A stretch of DNA of 64,000 bases from Solirubrobacteraceae bacterium (GTDB taxonomy: Bacteria > Actinomycetota > Thermoleophilia > Solirubrobacterales > Solirubrobacteraceae): contig JAEMQS010000010.1 of the NCBI GenBank assembly GCA_016463765.1, forward strand, positions 1-64,000, written 5' to 3'. The notes below the pieces were generated by a model that searched no databases, was not told where the DNA came from, and was given only the letters and a program-made list of their open reading frames with translations. Below are positions 18,662 through 27,440 of the stretch, in pieces. Position 1 is the stretch's first letter. Every line of letters begins with the position of its first letter. The position numbers and the translations under genes were made by a program.

Positions 18662-20440
18662 ATGTCCCGTCATCGACGTGCCCTCGGGCTCGCGCTCCTC
18701 GCGTGCGCGGCGTGCGCTGCCCCCGCCGCCGCAGTGCCGACCGTGCAGACGCACACGACGATCACCTCCGCTGTGCAGCTCACGGACCCGGCGGTCAACG
18801 TCGGCGACGTCAACGGCGACGGCCTCGAGGATCTCGGACTCGCGCAGAGCTCCGGGTGCACGGCGCAGGTGTGGGTGGTCTTCGGCGCGGCCGCGCCCGC
18901 CACCGTCTCGCTTCCCGCGCTGGGGACGCGCGGACTGACTCTGACCGGGCTGGGCACGGCCCTCTGCGGGAACCTCGCGCTGGCCCCGGTGGGCGACGTC
19001 AACGGGGACGGGCGTGACGACATCCTGGTCCGGGCGGTCCGCGGGGGACAGGAGCTGCACCGCGTGGTCTACGGCCGACCGACCGGGGGCACATTCGACG
19101 TCACCGCCCTCGGCGCGAACGGGTGGGAGATCACGACGAGCGATACGGAGCTGGACGTCGATTTCGCCCGGGGCGTCGGCGACGTCACCGGCGACGGCCG
19201 TGACGACCTCGGTCTCTCGGTGCGGGACTACGCGGACCGGGGGCGCTCCGCGGCCTGGGTACTGCCAGGTCGCGCCGGGGGTGGCGTGACCGATCTCGCC
19301 ACGGCGGCCTCCACGGCCCTGCGGATCAGCGACGCCGCCCGCCTGGGCGACCACGAGGTGCGCGTCCTGCCGTTCGGGGACCTCACCGGCGACGGCCGCG
19401 CCGACATCCTCACGTCGGCCCGACCGTACTTCGGGCTCAACCGCTTCGACCTTCATGCAGGTCGGCCGGGACCGGCCGCCGTCGACCTGAACGCGCCGGA
19501 CGCGAGCAGTCTCGCGCTCGGGAGCCTCACGTCGTCGACGACCATCAACGAGCTGCACCCGGTGCTCGGAGACCTCGACGGCGACGGCCGGTCTGAGATC
19601 AACGTCATGGTCGACGGCTGGGGCGGCGGCAAGCCGGTTGCCGCGCTTACGTCACGTCTAACGGGTCCGGTGTCCGATGCTGGGATCACGGCCGCCGGGC
19701 TCTCGTTCTTTGCATCGCAGACGCTGAGTGACCCGCGCCTGGCTCCGGCAGGTGACCTCAACGGGGACGGCCTGGACGACCTCGCGGCGCCCGCGTCAAG
19801 CCTGCACGTCCAGCAGGGCGAGTTCCTGACGTCGCTGCCCGTCCCGCGGAGGTGGAGCTTCACCGTCAACGGCCAGACCAGCCCGCGCCGGGTCGACCTG
19901 GAGGCGCCCGCGGGCGCGACCGCCCGCCTGGACAGCATGCCGACCGGGTACAGCGCCGAGGCCGGCCTGCGCTTCGCCGGCGGTCCGGCGCAGTTGGTGG
20001 CCAGCGGACCGGCGCGCAGGTCTGTCCTCGTGCAGCAGATCGTCGACCGGCCTGCGCCAGCGGACACGACCGCCCCCGCGATCACGGGCGTGTCGATCGA
20101 CAATCCCACCGTCTGGCGCACGGTCCCGTGTGGCGCCGAGGGCGGCGTTGCGTGCCCCGGGCCGCGCGCCGCGACCCTGCGGTTCACCGTCTCCGAGCCG
20201 GTGCGGCTGCGCGCCCGGCTGCTGAACGCCTCCGGGGCCACCGTGCTCGCCGACCAGGTCTGGGTGGACCCGGGCACCCACGCGCTCGCGTTCCAGGCCG
20301 CGTACCGGTACTCGCAGTCCTACACCGGGTGGATCAATCGGCGGATGACGCCCGGCACCTACCGCTGGGTGCTGGAGGCAACAGACCTCGCGGGGCGCAA
20401 GGCTCCGCCCACGACGACGCAGGTGGTAGTCGCCGGCTGA
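18662..20440 (+). CDS. Secreted FG-GAP/VCBS repeat protein
   Basis: 592 residues with a signal peptide (about 1-25, LALLACAACAAPAAA). Five or more FG-GAP units follow, each carrying a D-x-[DN]-G-D-G calcium loop: VGDVNGDGLEDL, VGDVNGDGRDDI, VGDVTGDGRDDL, FGDLTGDGRADI, LGDLDGDGRSEI and AGDLNGDGLDDL. They probably form a beta-propeller on the cell surface. The C-terminal 150 residues (after DTTAPAITGVSID) look like an Ig-like fold with two cysteines. No anchor is seen. Role unknown; such proteins often bind polymers or other cells. Confidence 0.87.
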   Translation: MSRHRRALGLALLACAACAAPAAAVPTVQTHTTITSAVQLTDPAVNVGDVNGDGLEDLGLAQSSGCTAQVWVVFGAAAPATVSLPALGTRGLTLTGLGTALCGNLALAPVGDVNGDGRDDILVRAVRGGQELHRVVYGRPTGGTFDVTALGANGWEITTSDTELDVDFARGVGDVTGDGRDDLGLSVRDYADRGRSAAWVLPGRAGGGVTDLATAASTALRISDAARLGDHEVRVLPFGDLTGDGRADILTSARPYFGLNRFDLHAGRPGPAAVDLNAPDASSLALGSLTSSTTINELHPVLGDLDGDGRSEINVMVDGWGGGKPVAALTSRLTGPVSDAGITAAGLSFFASQTLSDPRLAPAGDLNGDGLDDLAAPASSLHVQQGEFLTSLPVPRRWSFTVNGQTSPRRVDLEAPAGATARLDSMPTGYSAEAGLRFAGGPAQLVASGPARRSVLVQQIVDRPAPADTTAPAITGVSIDNPTVWRTVPCGAEGGVACPGPRAATLRFTVSEPVRLRARLLNASGATVLADQVWVDPGTHALAFQAAYRYSQSYTGWINRRMTPGTYRWVLEATDLAGRKAPPTTTQVVVAG

Positions 20441-20445
20441 GGCGG

Positions 20446-21195
20446 TCAATCCCGCTTCGACTCCCAGCTGAAGCCGCGGATCGCGAACACGACACCGACC
20501 GCGGCCCAGAGCGCGACGACGGCGAGGTTCGAGAGGTTGTCGGCCAGGGTGGAGCCCGTGACCATCGCGCCGGAGAGCCCCTCGATGAGATGCACGAGCG
20601 GCAGCGCCTGGGCGATGTCGCGCAGGAACGCCGGCGTCTGCTCGGCATCGAAGAAGACGCCGCTGATGAAGATCACCGGCAGGAACACGGCGTTGACGTA
20701 CGCGGGTGTCGCCTCGAAGTTCGGGATGAGGTGGCTGAACGCGACGCCGAGGGCCGCGAAGCAGACGACGCCGATGACGGCGAAGACGATGAGCTCGGCC
20801 CAGTGCACCGGCCAGCCGATCCCGTAGAACAGCCGGCCCGCGACGATGACGATGGCGAGCTGGATCGCGGCGTTCGCCACCGCGTTGCCGAACAGGCCGG
20901 CGAGGTAGGCGCCGGTGGGCATGGGGGTGCCCCGCAGGCGCTTGAGCACGCCCTGCTCGCGCAGGAAGACGAGGTTGTGCGCCAGCGCGACGAACGTCGT
21001 GCTCACGACCGCCATCCCCGCGATCCCCGGGACGAGGATGTCGAGGTTCTCCTGGCTGTCGCTGTAGAGCGTGCCGAGCAGCGCGAGCAGCAGGAGCGGC
21101 AGGCCGAAGTTGAAGAACGCGGCCGCCGGGTTGCGCCAGAACATGCGGCGCTCCAGGCGGTACTGGCGCCAGGCCAGCGTGACGGAGTCAGCCAC
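20446..21195 (-). CDS. ABC-2 type exporter permease
   Basis: 249 residues with six membrane helices, the ABC-2 permease pattern (ILVPGIAGMAVVSTTFVALAHNLVFLREQGVLKRLRGTPM, then FLPVIFISGVFF). It forms the membrane half of a drug- or lipid-exporting ABC transporter with the ATPase encoded just upstream; the genes overlap by 8 bases and the GTG start is inside the ATPase frame. DrrB-like exporters are the closest functional model. Confidence 0.88.
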   Translation of the reverse strand: MADSVTLAWRQYRLERRMFWRNPAAAFFNFGLPLLLLALLGTLYSDSQENLDILVPGIAGMAVVSTTFVALAHNLVFLREQGVLKRLRGTPMPTGAYLAGLFGNAVANAAIQLAIVIVAGRLFYGIGWPVHWAELIVFAVIGVVCFAALGVAFSHLIPNFEATPAYVNAVFLPVIFISGVFFDAEQTPAFLRDIAQALPLVHLIEGLSGAMVTGSTLADNLSNLAVVALWAAVGVVFAIRGFSWESKRD

Positions 21196-22072
21196 CTTCG
21201 GTCACCTCTTCGGCCTCGGGCTCGGCGGTGAGCTCGAGGTAGACGTCCTCCAGCGACGGGCGCGTGACGCTGAAGTCGCGCAGCTCCTCGCCGCGGGCCA
21301 GCGCCGCGCTGGTGAGCTGGTGCAGCAGCGCCGTCGGCGCGTCCGTCACCCGGGTCTGGAGCTCGCCGTGCTCGTCGCGCCACGTCACCGTGTGGCGACT
21401 GGCCGACCCGGCCCCCAGCGCCGACGGCGGGCCCTCGGTGATGATCCGGCCGTCCTTGACGATCGCCACGCGGTCACACAGCGCCTGCGCCTCGTCGAGG
21501 TAGTGGGTGGTCAGCAGCACGGTCTTGCCCAGGTCGGCCAGGGCGCGGACGGTGTCCCACGCCGCGCGCCGGGCGGCCGGGTCGAAGCCGGTCGTGGGCT
21601 CGTCGAGGAAGATGAGCTCGGGGTCGCCGACGAGCGCGAGCGCGAAGTCCAGCCGCCGGGCCTGGCCGCCGGAGAGCTGGCGCGACCGCTTGCCGGCACT
21701 CTCCTGCAGACCCGCCAGTGCGATGACCTCGTCGACGTCGCGCGGGTGCGGGTACATCGCCGCCCAGTGCGCGACGGCCTCGCGCACGGTGATGTGCCGG
21801 TAGATGCCGCCGCTCTGCAGCACGATGCCGACGCGGTCGCGCAGCGCGCGGGGCCGGCCGCCGGGATCGTGGCCCAGGACGGACACGATGCCGCTCGTGC
21901 GCTGGCGGTAGCCCTCGAGGATCTCGACCGTGGTCGTCTTGCCGGCGCCGTTGGGGCCGAGCAGGCCGAAGACCTCGCCGCGTGCCACCTCGAAGTCGAT
22001 GCCACGCACGGCCTCATGGGTGCCGTAGCGCTTGCGCAGGTCGCGGACGAGGATCGCGGGGGCGTCGCTCAT
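21188..22072 (-). CDS. ABC exporter ATP-binding protein (DrrA-like)
   Basis: 294 residues. Walker A GPNGAGKTTT, Q-loop VLQSGGIY, signature LSGGQARRLD, Walker B LIFLDEPTTGFD and the switch HY (TTHYLDEAQAL) are intact. The C-terminal ~80 residues are the regulatory extension seen in DrrA-type ATPases. With the coupled permease it should export a hydrophobic substrate; no biosynthetic cluster is nearby to name it. Confidence 0.92.
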   Translation of the reverse strand: MSDAPAILVRDLRKRYGTHEAVRGIDFEVARGEVFGLLGPNGAGKTTTVEILEGYRQRTSGIVSVLGHDPGGRPRALRDRVGIVLQSGGIYRHITVREAVAHWAAMYPHPRDVDEVIALAGLQESAGKRSRQLSGGQARRLDFALALVGDPELIFLDEPTTGFDPAARRAAWDTVRALADLGKTVLLTTHYLDEAQALCDRVAIVKDGRIITEGPPSALGAGSASRHTVTWRDEHGELQTRVTDAPTALLHQLTSAALARGEELRDFSVTRPSLEDVYLELTAEPEAEEVTEGG

Positions 22073-22145
22073 CACCCCTGCATCCTCGCAGGACCTGCAT
22101 GGGATCGGTCGGCTGGACGCGCCAAGCGTGGCAGGATCGGCGCTC

Positions 22146-23042
22146 ATGCGCTGTGCCTGCGTCGACATCGGAGCGAACACCACGCGGCTGCTCGTCGCCG
22201 AGCCGACGCCCGGCGGCGGCCTGCGCACGGTGCTGGCCGAGCGCCTGTTCTCGCCGCTGCGGGCCGACCGCGACCCCGGGGACCCGCTGAGCGACGCGGA
22301 GACGGAGGCGCTCAGCGAGCAGGTCGCCGGTCACGTCGCCCTCGCGCACGAGTGGGGCGCCGACGCGGTCGCCGTCATCGCCACGGCCGTCCTGCGCGCG
22401 GCGGGGAATCGCGACGAGGTCGCGGCCATCATCGGCGGCCGTGCCGGTGAGCCGCTCCAGGTCCTCGACGGCCACGCCGAGGCCCGGTTCGTCTTCGCGG
22501 GCGCGATCGGGTCGCTGAGCGAGTCGCCCGAGGGCGAGGTCGCCGTGGTCGACATCGGCGGCGGCTCGACCGAGGTCGCCGTCGGAACCGCCGCGCGCGG
22601 GCCGCGCTGGTCGGCGTCGGTGCAGATCGGCTCGCGGGTGCTCACGGCGGCGCACCTGCGCCATGACCCGCCGACGCCGGACGAGCTGCGGGCGATCCGG
22701 GCCGATGCCGACGCCGCGCTCGACGTGCTGCGCCCGCCCGCGGTCGACGACGCGTACGCGGTCGGCGGGGACGCGACCTCACTGCGCCGTCTCGTCGGTC
22801 CCGTCCTCGACCGGGCGTCGCTGGCCGCCGCGCTGGAGACCGTGTGCGCGGGGTCGGCCGAGCAGGTCGCGACGCGCCTGGAACTCGACCCGCGCCGCGC
22901 CCGGGTGCTCCCCGCGGCGCTGCTGCTGCTCGAGGCCGCGACGACATCGCTGCGCGCGCCGCTGCGGCTGTGCGGCGGCGGGTTACGCGAAGGGGTGGTC
23001 CGGGAACTGCTGCGGGAGCGAGGCCATGGCGAAGGCGCGTGA
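22146..23042 (+). CDS. ppx: Ppx/GppA-family exopolyphosphatase
   Basis: 298-residue ASKHA-fold phosphatase that removes phosphate from polyphosphate or pppGpp. VDIGANTTRLLV is the first phosphate loop, ATAVLRAAGNRDEV and EARFVFAGA are family blocks, and VVDIGGGSTEVAVG is the second phosphate loop. It has only the two N-terminal domains, like the short actinobacterial Ppx1. Its 3' end overlaps the first CHAD gene by 17 bases and ppk1 lies 1.1 kb downstream, so it belongs to a polyphosphate locus. A CAGGAT hexamer lies eight bases before the ATG. Confidence 0.88.
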   Translation: MRCACVDIGANTTRLLVAEPTPGGGLRTVLAERLFSPLRADRDPGDPLSDAETEALSEQVAGHVALAHEWGADAVAVIATAVLRAAGNRDEVAAIIGGRAGEPLQVLDGHAEARFVFAGAIGSLSESPEGEVAVVDIGGGSTEVAVGTAARGPRWSASVQIGSRVLTAAHLRHDPPTPDELRAIRADADAALDVLRPPAVDDAYAVGGDATSLRRLVGPVLDRASLAAALETVCAGSAEQVATRLELDPRRARVLPAALLLLEAATTSLRAPLRLCGGGLREGVVRELLRERGHGEGA

Positions 23043-23508
23043 CATCCCCGGACTGACGGGCGAGCTCCCGTTCGCCGTGGCCGCCGCGCGCACGGTGCGG
23101 GTCCGGGCCGACGAGCTGTTCGCGCACCTCGACGGCGTGCTCGATGTCGAGGACATCGAGCGCGTCCACGACGCGCGCGTCGCGACACGGCGGCTGCGCG
23201 CGGTCCTCGAGATCTACGCGCCGTGCTTCCCGGCCGAGCACTTCCGGCCCGTGCTGCGCGACGTCAAGGCCCTCGCCGACGCCCTGGGCGCCCGGCGCGA
23301 CCCCGACGTCCACCTCGACGCACTGGACGGGCTGCGCGCGGCGCTGCCGGAGGCGGACGGACCCGGCCTGGAGCTCGTCGCCGCCCGCTTCCGCGCCGAG
23401 CAGGCGGAGGGCAATGAGGTGTTGGCAGGCGCGCTGCTCGACGTGCGCGAGCACCACCTGCGCGAGCGGCTCACCCTCCTCGCCGACGTCGCGGAGGGGG
23501 TCGCGTGA
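23026..23508 (+). CDS. CHAD-domain protein, N-terminal half type
   Basis: 160 residues corresponding to one four-helix half of a CHAD domain: DIERVHDARVATRRLRAVLEIYAPCF carries the conserved histidine and basic residues that bind polyphosphate, and LADALGARRDPDVHLDAL the second histidine motif. Full CHAD domains contain two such halves in one chain of about 300 residues. Here the second half is encoded by the next gene, whose GTG overlaps this stop (GTGA). Sits between ppx and ppk1. Confidence 0.82.
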   Translation: MAKARDIPGLTGELPFAVAAARTVRVRADELFAHLDGVLDVEDIERVHDARVATRRLRAVLEIYAPCFPAEHFRPVLRDVKALADALGARRDPDVHLDALDGLRAALPEADGPGLELVAARFRAEQAEGNEVLAGALLDVREHHLRERLTLLADVAEGVA

Positions 23509-24080
23509 AGGCCCGCCCGGTCAAGGACCTCGACCCCGAGGGCCCGCTCGCCGACCAGGCCGAACGCATCATCCGCGTGCGCCTGGGCGAGCTCGTCGCG
23601 TTCACCCCGCGGGCGCTCGATCCGTCGGAGGTCCAGGCGCTGCACGACATGCGGATCGCGGCCAAGCGCCTGCGCTACCTGCTGGAGATCTTCGGCGACC
23701 TCTTCGGCCCGTACGCCGCGCACGGGCGCAAGCGGGCGAAGGACCTGCAGGATCTCATCGGCGAGATCCACGACTGCGACGTCATGCTGCCGCGCATCCA
23801 GGAGATCGTCTCCGACCTCGAGCGCGACGACGCGGTGGCGGTCGTCCGCGCGGCCGCCCCGGACGCCGAGGACCTCGATCCCGCGCTGCTCGCCGCGGCC
23901 CCGCACGCCGAGGCGTGGCGGGGGCTGCACACGCTGCTGACCCACCTCGCGGCACGCCGCGTGCTGCTCTTCGAGCGGTTCCTGCTGCTGTGGACGGAAC
24001 TCGGCCGCGAGGGCTTCGTCGCCCGCCTGGAGTTCGCGCTCGGCGAGCGGGCGGGGGACGCCGGTGCAACAGACGTGTGA
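23505..24080 (+). CDS. CHAD-domain protein, C-terminal half type
   Basis: 191 residues with the same signature as the preceding protein: ALHDMRIAAKRLRYLLEIFGDLFGPYAAHG and LQDLIGEIHDCDVMLPRIQEI. A basic face of conserved His, Arg and Lys residues is expected to bind polyphosphate. Translation is coupled to the first half gene by a 4-base overlap, so the two proteins are probably made in equal amounts and may assemble into one CHAD unit. A frameshift separating one original gene is the alternative: the stop of the first half follows a run of five G. Confidence 0.82.
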   Translation: MKARPVKDLDPEGPLADQAERIIRVRLGELVAFTPRALDPSEVQALHDMRIAAKRLRYLLEIFGDLFGPYAAHGRKRAKDLQDLIGEIHDCDVMLPRIQEIVSDLERDDAVAVVRAAAPDAEDLDPALLAAAPHAEAWRGLHTLLTHLAARRVLLFERFLLLWTELGREGFVARLEFALGERAGDAGATDV

Positions 24081-24107
24081 AACCCCTGGAATCCGTGCCA
24101 CGCGACG

Positions 24108-24113
24108 TATAGC
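24108..24113 (+). promoter_or_regulatory. -10 box of ppk1
   Basis: TATAGC, nine bases upstream of GTG 24123, giving ppk1 its own start site in addition to read-through from the CHAD genes. Confidence 0.4.
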
Positions 24114-26264
24114 GTGCTGGACGTGAGCAGCCTTCAGGAGACCCCGTCCACCGCCCCGACGGCGCCCGCGCTCGACAGCCCCGAGCTGTACTTCAACCGT
24201 GAGCTCTCCTGGACGGCGTTCAACGACCGGGTGATGCAGCTCGCGGAGGACGCGAGCATCCCGCTGCTCGAGCGCGTGAAGTTCTGCGCGATCTGGACGT
24301 CGAACCTCGACGAGTTCTTCATGATCCGCGTCGCCGGCCTGCACGACCAGGTCGACGCGGGGCTGACCGATCCCAAGCTCGACGGGCGGACCCCGGCCGA
24401 GACGCTCGCCGTCATCCGGGAGAACGTGCGCGGCCAGCTGGCCCGTGTGCATCGCTGCCTGCGCGAGGAGCTGACCCCCGGTCTGGCCGAGCACAACGTG
24501 CGAATCGTCCCGCTGGCGTCGGTCACGGGCAAGGCGCGCGAGGCGCTGGAGGACCGGTACCGGCGCGAGATCTATCCGGTGCTGACGCCGCTCGCCGTCG
24601 GGCTCGGGCGCCCGTTCCCGTACATCTCGAACCTGTCGCTCAGCCTCGCCATCCAGGTGCGCGACCCGCACACCGGGCACGAGGTCTTCGCCCGCGTGAA
24701 GGTGCCGAAGGAGATGCTCCCGCGCTTCGTGCCGGTCGAGCAGGGGCCGGGGTCGCCGGGGTCGCACGTCTTCGTGGCGCTCGAGGAGATCATCGCCGAC
24801 CACATCGAGGACCTGTTCCCCGGCATGGAGATCGTCGACCACGGGTTCTTCCGGGTCACGCGCGACGCGGACTTCGACGTCAGCGACGAGGCCGACGACC
24901 TGCTGCTGGCCATCGAGCAGGAGCTGCGCCGCCGGCGCTTCGGCGAGGCCGTCCGGCTGGAGGTCAACGCCGGGATCAGCCCGCTGCTGCGCGAACAGCT
25001 CACGGGCGCGCTGAAGCTCACCGAGGACCAGGTCTACGACGTCGACGGGCCGCTGGACCTCACGGACCTGTGGCAGCTCGTGAAGCTCCCGGGGATGCGC
25101 GAGTTGCGCGACCAGCCGTGGACCCCGGTCACCCAGCCCCGCCTGCAGGACGACGACGGCGAGCGGGTCGACATGTTCGCCGAGATCCGCCGGGGCGACA
25201 TCCTCGTGCACCACCCGTACGACTCGTTCAACACGTCGGTCGAGCGGTTCGTGCAGCAGGCCGTCGAGGACCCCGACGTCCTGGCCATCAAGCAGACCGT
25301 GTACCGCACGAGCGACGACACGCCGCTCATCCCCGCGCTCATCCGCGCGACCGAGCGCGGCAAGCAGGCCGTGTGCCTCGTGGAGCTGAAGGCGCGGTTC
25401 GACGAGCGCGCGAACATCACGTGGGCACGCGAGCTGGAAGAGGCCGGCGTGCACGTCGTCTACGGCCACCCGTCGCTGAAGACCCATGCGAAGTCGATCC
25501 TCATCGTCCGCCGCGAGGGCAACGGCGTCCGGCACTACGTCCACGTCGGCACCGGCAACTACCACCCGAACACGGCGCGGCTCTACACCGACTTCGGCCT
25601 GTTCACGTGCGACGAGAGCATCGGCAACGACGTCGCCGACATGTTCAACTTCCTGACCGGCTTCGCCCGCCCGCGGCGCTACCGCCGGTCGCTCGTCGCC
25701 CCGTCGGGCCTGCGCGACGGGATCATCGAGCGGATCGAGCAGACGATCGCCGCGCACGAGGACGGCAAGCCGACGCGCATCCAGCTCAAGATGAACTCGC
25801 TCGTCGACCCGGCGTGCATCCGCGCGCTGTACCGCGCGTCGCAGGCGGGCGTGCCGGTCGACATCAACACGCGCGGGATCTGCTGCCTTCGACCGGGCGT
25901 GCCGGGCGTCTCCGAGACCATCCGCGTGATCTCGGTCCTCGGCCGCTTCCTCGAGCACTCCCGGATCTTCGCGTTCCACCGCGGGGACGAGACCGAGGTC
26001 CTGATCGGGTCGGCCGACCTCATGCAGCGCAACCTCGACAGCCGCGTCGAGCTCGTCGTGCCGGTCCTCGACGAGGGCCTGCGCGGCGACATCCTCGACA
26101 CCATGGAGCGCTGCCTGGCCGACGACACGGGGGCCTGGGAGCTGCAGTCGGACGGGACCTGGGCGCGGCGCGCGCGCTCCGAACCCGGGCGCTCGGTGCA
26201 GCACGAGCTCACCATCGGGCACGCCGCCCGCGCGCAGGAGGGTCGCGCCGCGGGAGATCCCTGA
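24114..26264 (+). CDS. ppk1: Polyphosphate kinase 1
   Basis: Makes polyphosphate from ATP and can run in reverse. The 716 residues show the four PPK1 domains: the helical N domain beginning LYFNRELSWTAFNDRV, the head domain with NLDEFFMIRVAGL, and two phospholipase-D-like catalytic domains. The phosphohistidine lies in SLKTHAKSILI (His458), followed by HVGTGNYHP; the second catalytic block is INTRGICCLRPGV with DLMQRNLDSRVE near the end. GTG 24123, three codons in, is an alternative start placed better for the -10 box. Completes a ppx-CHAD-CHAD-ppk1 locus for making, binding and degrading polyphosphate. Confidence 0.96.
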   Translation: MLDVSSLQETPSTAPTAPALDSPELYFNRELSWTAFNDRVMQLAEDASIPLLERVKFCAIWTSNLDEFFMIRVAGLHDQVDAGLTDPKLDGRTPAETLAVIRENVRGQLARVHRCLREELTPGLAEHNVRIVPLASVTGKAREALEDRYRREIYPVLTPLAVGLGRPFPYISNLSLSLAIQVRDPHTGHEVFARVKVPKEMLPRFVPVEQGPGSPGSHVFVALEEIIADHIEDLFPGMEIVDHGFFRVTRDADFDVSDEADDLLLAIEQELRRRRFGEAVRLEVNAGISPLLREQLTGALKLTEDQVYDVDGPLDLTDLWQLVKLPGMRELRDQPWTPVTQPRLQDDDGERVDMFAEIRRGDILVHHPYDSFNTSVERFVQQAVEDPDVLAIKQTVYRTSDDTPLIPALIRATERGKQAVCLVELKARFDERANITWARELEEAGVHVVYGHPSLKTHAKSILIVRREGNGVRHYVHVGTGNYHPNTARLYTDFGLFTCDESIGNDVADMFNFLTGFARPRRYRRSLVAPSGLRDGIIERIEQTIAAHEDGKPTRIQLKMNSLVDPACIRALYRASQAGVPVDINTRGICCLRPGVPGVSETIRVISVLGRFLEHSRIFAFHRGDETEVLIGSADLMQRNLDSRVELVVPVLDEGLRGDILDTMERCLADDTGAWELQSDGTWARRARSEPGRSVQHELTIGHAARAQEGRAAGDP

Positions 26265-26314
26265 GCACGGACCGCATGGAACGTATGAGTGCGGTGTTGC
26301 TGTAGTCGCACTGT

Positions 26315-26344
26315 TTGACGGACGTTTGGGGGGCTCGCTACCGT
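26315..26344 (+). promoter_or_regulatory. Promoter of the secreted coiled-coil protein
   Basis: TTGACG (26315-26320) and TACCGT (26339-26344) separated by 18 bases: the best two-part promoter in the window. The -10 ends seven bases before ATG 26352. Confidence 0.6.
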
Positions 26345-26351
26345 GAAGGAC

Positions 26352-27389
26352 ATGTCTTGCCGACGATGGGCCCTGGCGCCGATCGTCGCGCTCGCGTTCA
26401 CTGGTCTTGTGGGGGGACCGGCAGCTTCGGCTGCTCCCTCGTCGACCTCTGAGCCGACCGCGACGTCCGCCGCGAAGAAGAAGTCGACTTCGAAGAAGAA
26501 GAAGGCCAAGAAACCGACGGTCGCCAGCCTCGACAAGCGGCTGAAGAAGACCGAGAAGGACCTGATCGCGGCGCGCAAGCAGCTGCGCACGGTCCAGCGG
26601 GCGACGGCGGGTCTCGTCGGCGGCCTGGACAGCGTGCTCGGCGCGAGCGGGTCCATCGAGGCACTGCTCGGCGGCGGCCTCGGGGGCGCGCTCGGCCCGG
26701 AGATCGCGAAGATCGAGGCGCTCGTGGGTCAGGCCCTCGGCCAGGCCTCCAGCGACAACGTCGCGGGCCTGCTCGGCGGCGCGATCGGCAACCCGGCCGT
26801 GAAGGCCGAGCTCGAGAAGCTGCTGACGGGACTCTTTGGCGTGTCGCCGACGACCATCGGTCAGTCCGTCGCGACGCTGGGTCCGACGATTCAGACCACG
26901 CTTGAGCAGTACATCCGCGCCGAACAGCCGGTGCTCATCGTGCGCTCGACCAACGGGGATCAGGCCAAGTCGATCCTCGGCCCCGACGTGCCGGACGACG
27001 CGAACCCGGTCACGGTGTCCGCGAGCGTGCCGCTGAAGGTCACGGGCGCCGGGGACCTTCAGGTGCTCGCCGGCGTGCGCAGCCTGGAGACCGACAACGG
27101 GCATGACGAGGTCATCCTCGACAGCCTCGAGGTCGTCGAGGGCTCGGGCGACACGATCAGTGGTGTCGCCACATCCGCCGTCCGGGTGGGTAGCTCCGCG
27201 TTCACGATCCCGTCGGGTGCGCGACTCGGCCGCACGTCCGATCCGGGCTCGCTGCCCAGCCTCGACATCGCCGGTTCACAGATGACCGATCCGGTGGGCA
27301 CGGCCGCAGGCAAGATCTCGCTGACCGGCACGGGCTACGTCATGGTCCGCGTGACCGCGCGCTTCAAGGACAACATCCCGACCGACTGA
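26352..27389 (+). CDS. Secreted lysine-rich coiled-coil protein
   Basis: About 345 residues, family not recognised. A signal peptide (ALAPIVALAFTGLVGGPAASA) is followed by a Ser/Thr-rich and then strongly lysine-rich linker, a coiled coil (SLDKRLKKTEKDLIAARKQL), a glycine/leucine-rich helical stretch (LLGGGLGGALG), and a beta-rich C-terminal domain of about 150 residues (VLIVRSTNGDQ to VMVRVTARF). The basic linker could bind polyanions such as polyphosphate or teichoic acid, an inference only. ATG 26352 is preferred to GTG 26343 because of the promoter position and the signal peptide. Confidence 0.7.
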   Translation: MSCRRWALAPIVALAFTGLVGGPAASAAPSSTSEPTATSAAKKKSTSKKKKAKKPTVASLDKRLKKTEKDLIAARKQLRTVQRATAGLVGGLDSVLGASGSIEALLGGGLGGALGPEIAKIEALVGQALGQASSDNVAGLLGGAIGNPAVKAELEKLLTGLFGVSPTTIGQSVATLGPTIQTTLEQYIRAEQPVLIVRSTNGDQAKSILGPDVPDDANPVTVSASVPLKVTGAGDLQVLAGVRSLETDNGHDEVILDSLEVVEGSGDTISGVATSAVRVGSSAFTIPSGARLGRTSDPGSLPSLDIAGSQMTDPVGTAAGKISLTGTGYVMVRVTARFKDNIPTD

Positions 27390-27407
27390 TCGTCGGCCGG
27401 GAGCGCC

Positions 27408-27432
27408 GCGGGCCGCCGGAGCGGCGGCCCGC
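27408..27432. terminator. Bidirectional terminator between convergent genes
   Basis: Perfect 11-base stem GCGGGCCGCCG/CGGCGGCCCGC with a three-base loop, between the stop codons at 27389 and 27441. Confidence 0.72.
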
Positions 27433-27440
27433 CGGGCGTC

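Noticed and set aside
23214..27104. Open frame of nearly 1300 codons antisense to the CHAD and ppk1 genes
   Set aside because: Mirror of the real coding strand; the plus strand has PPK1 and CHAD motifs throughout.
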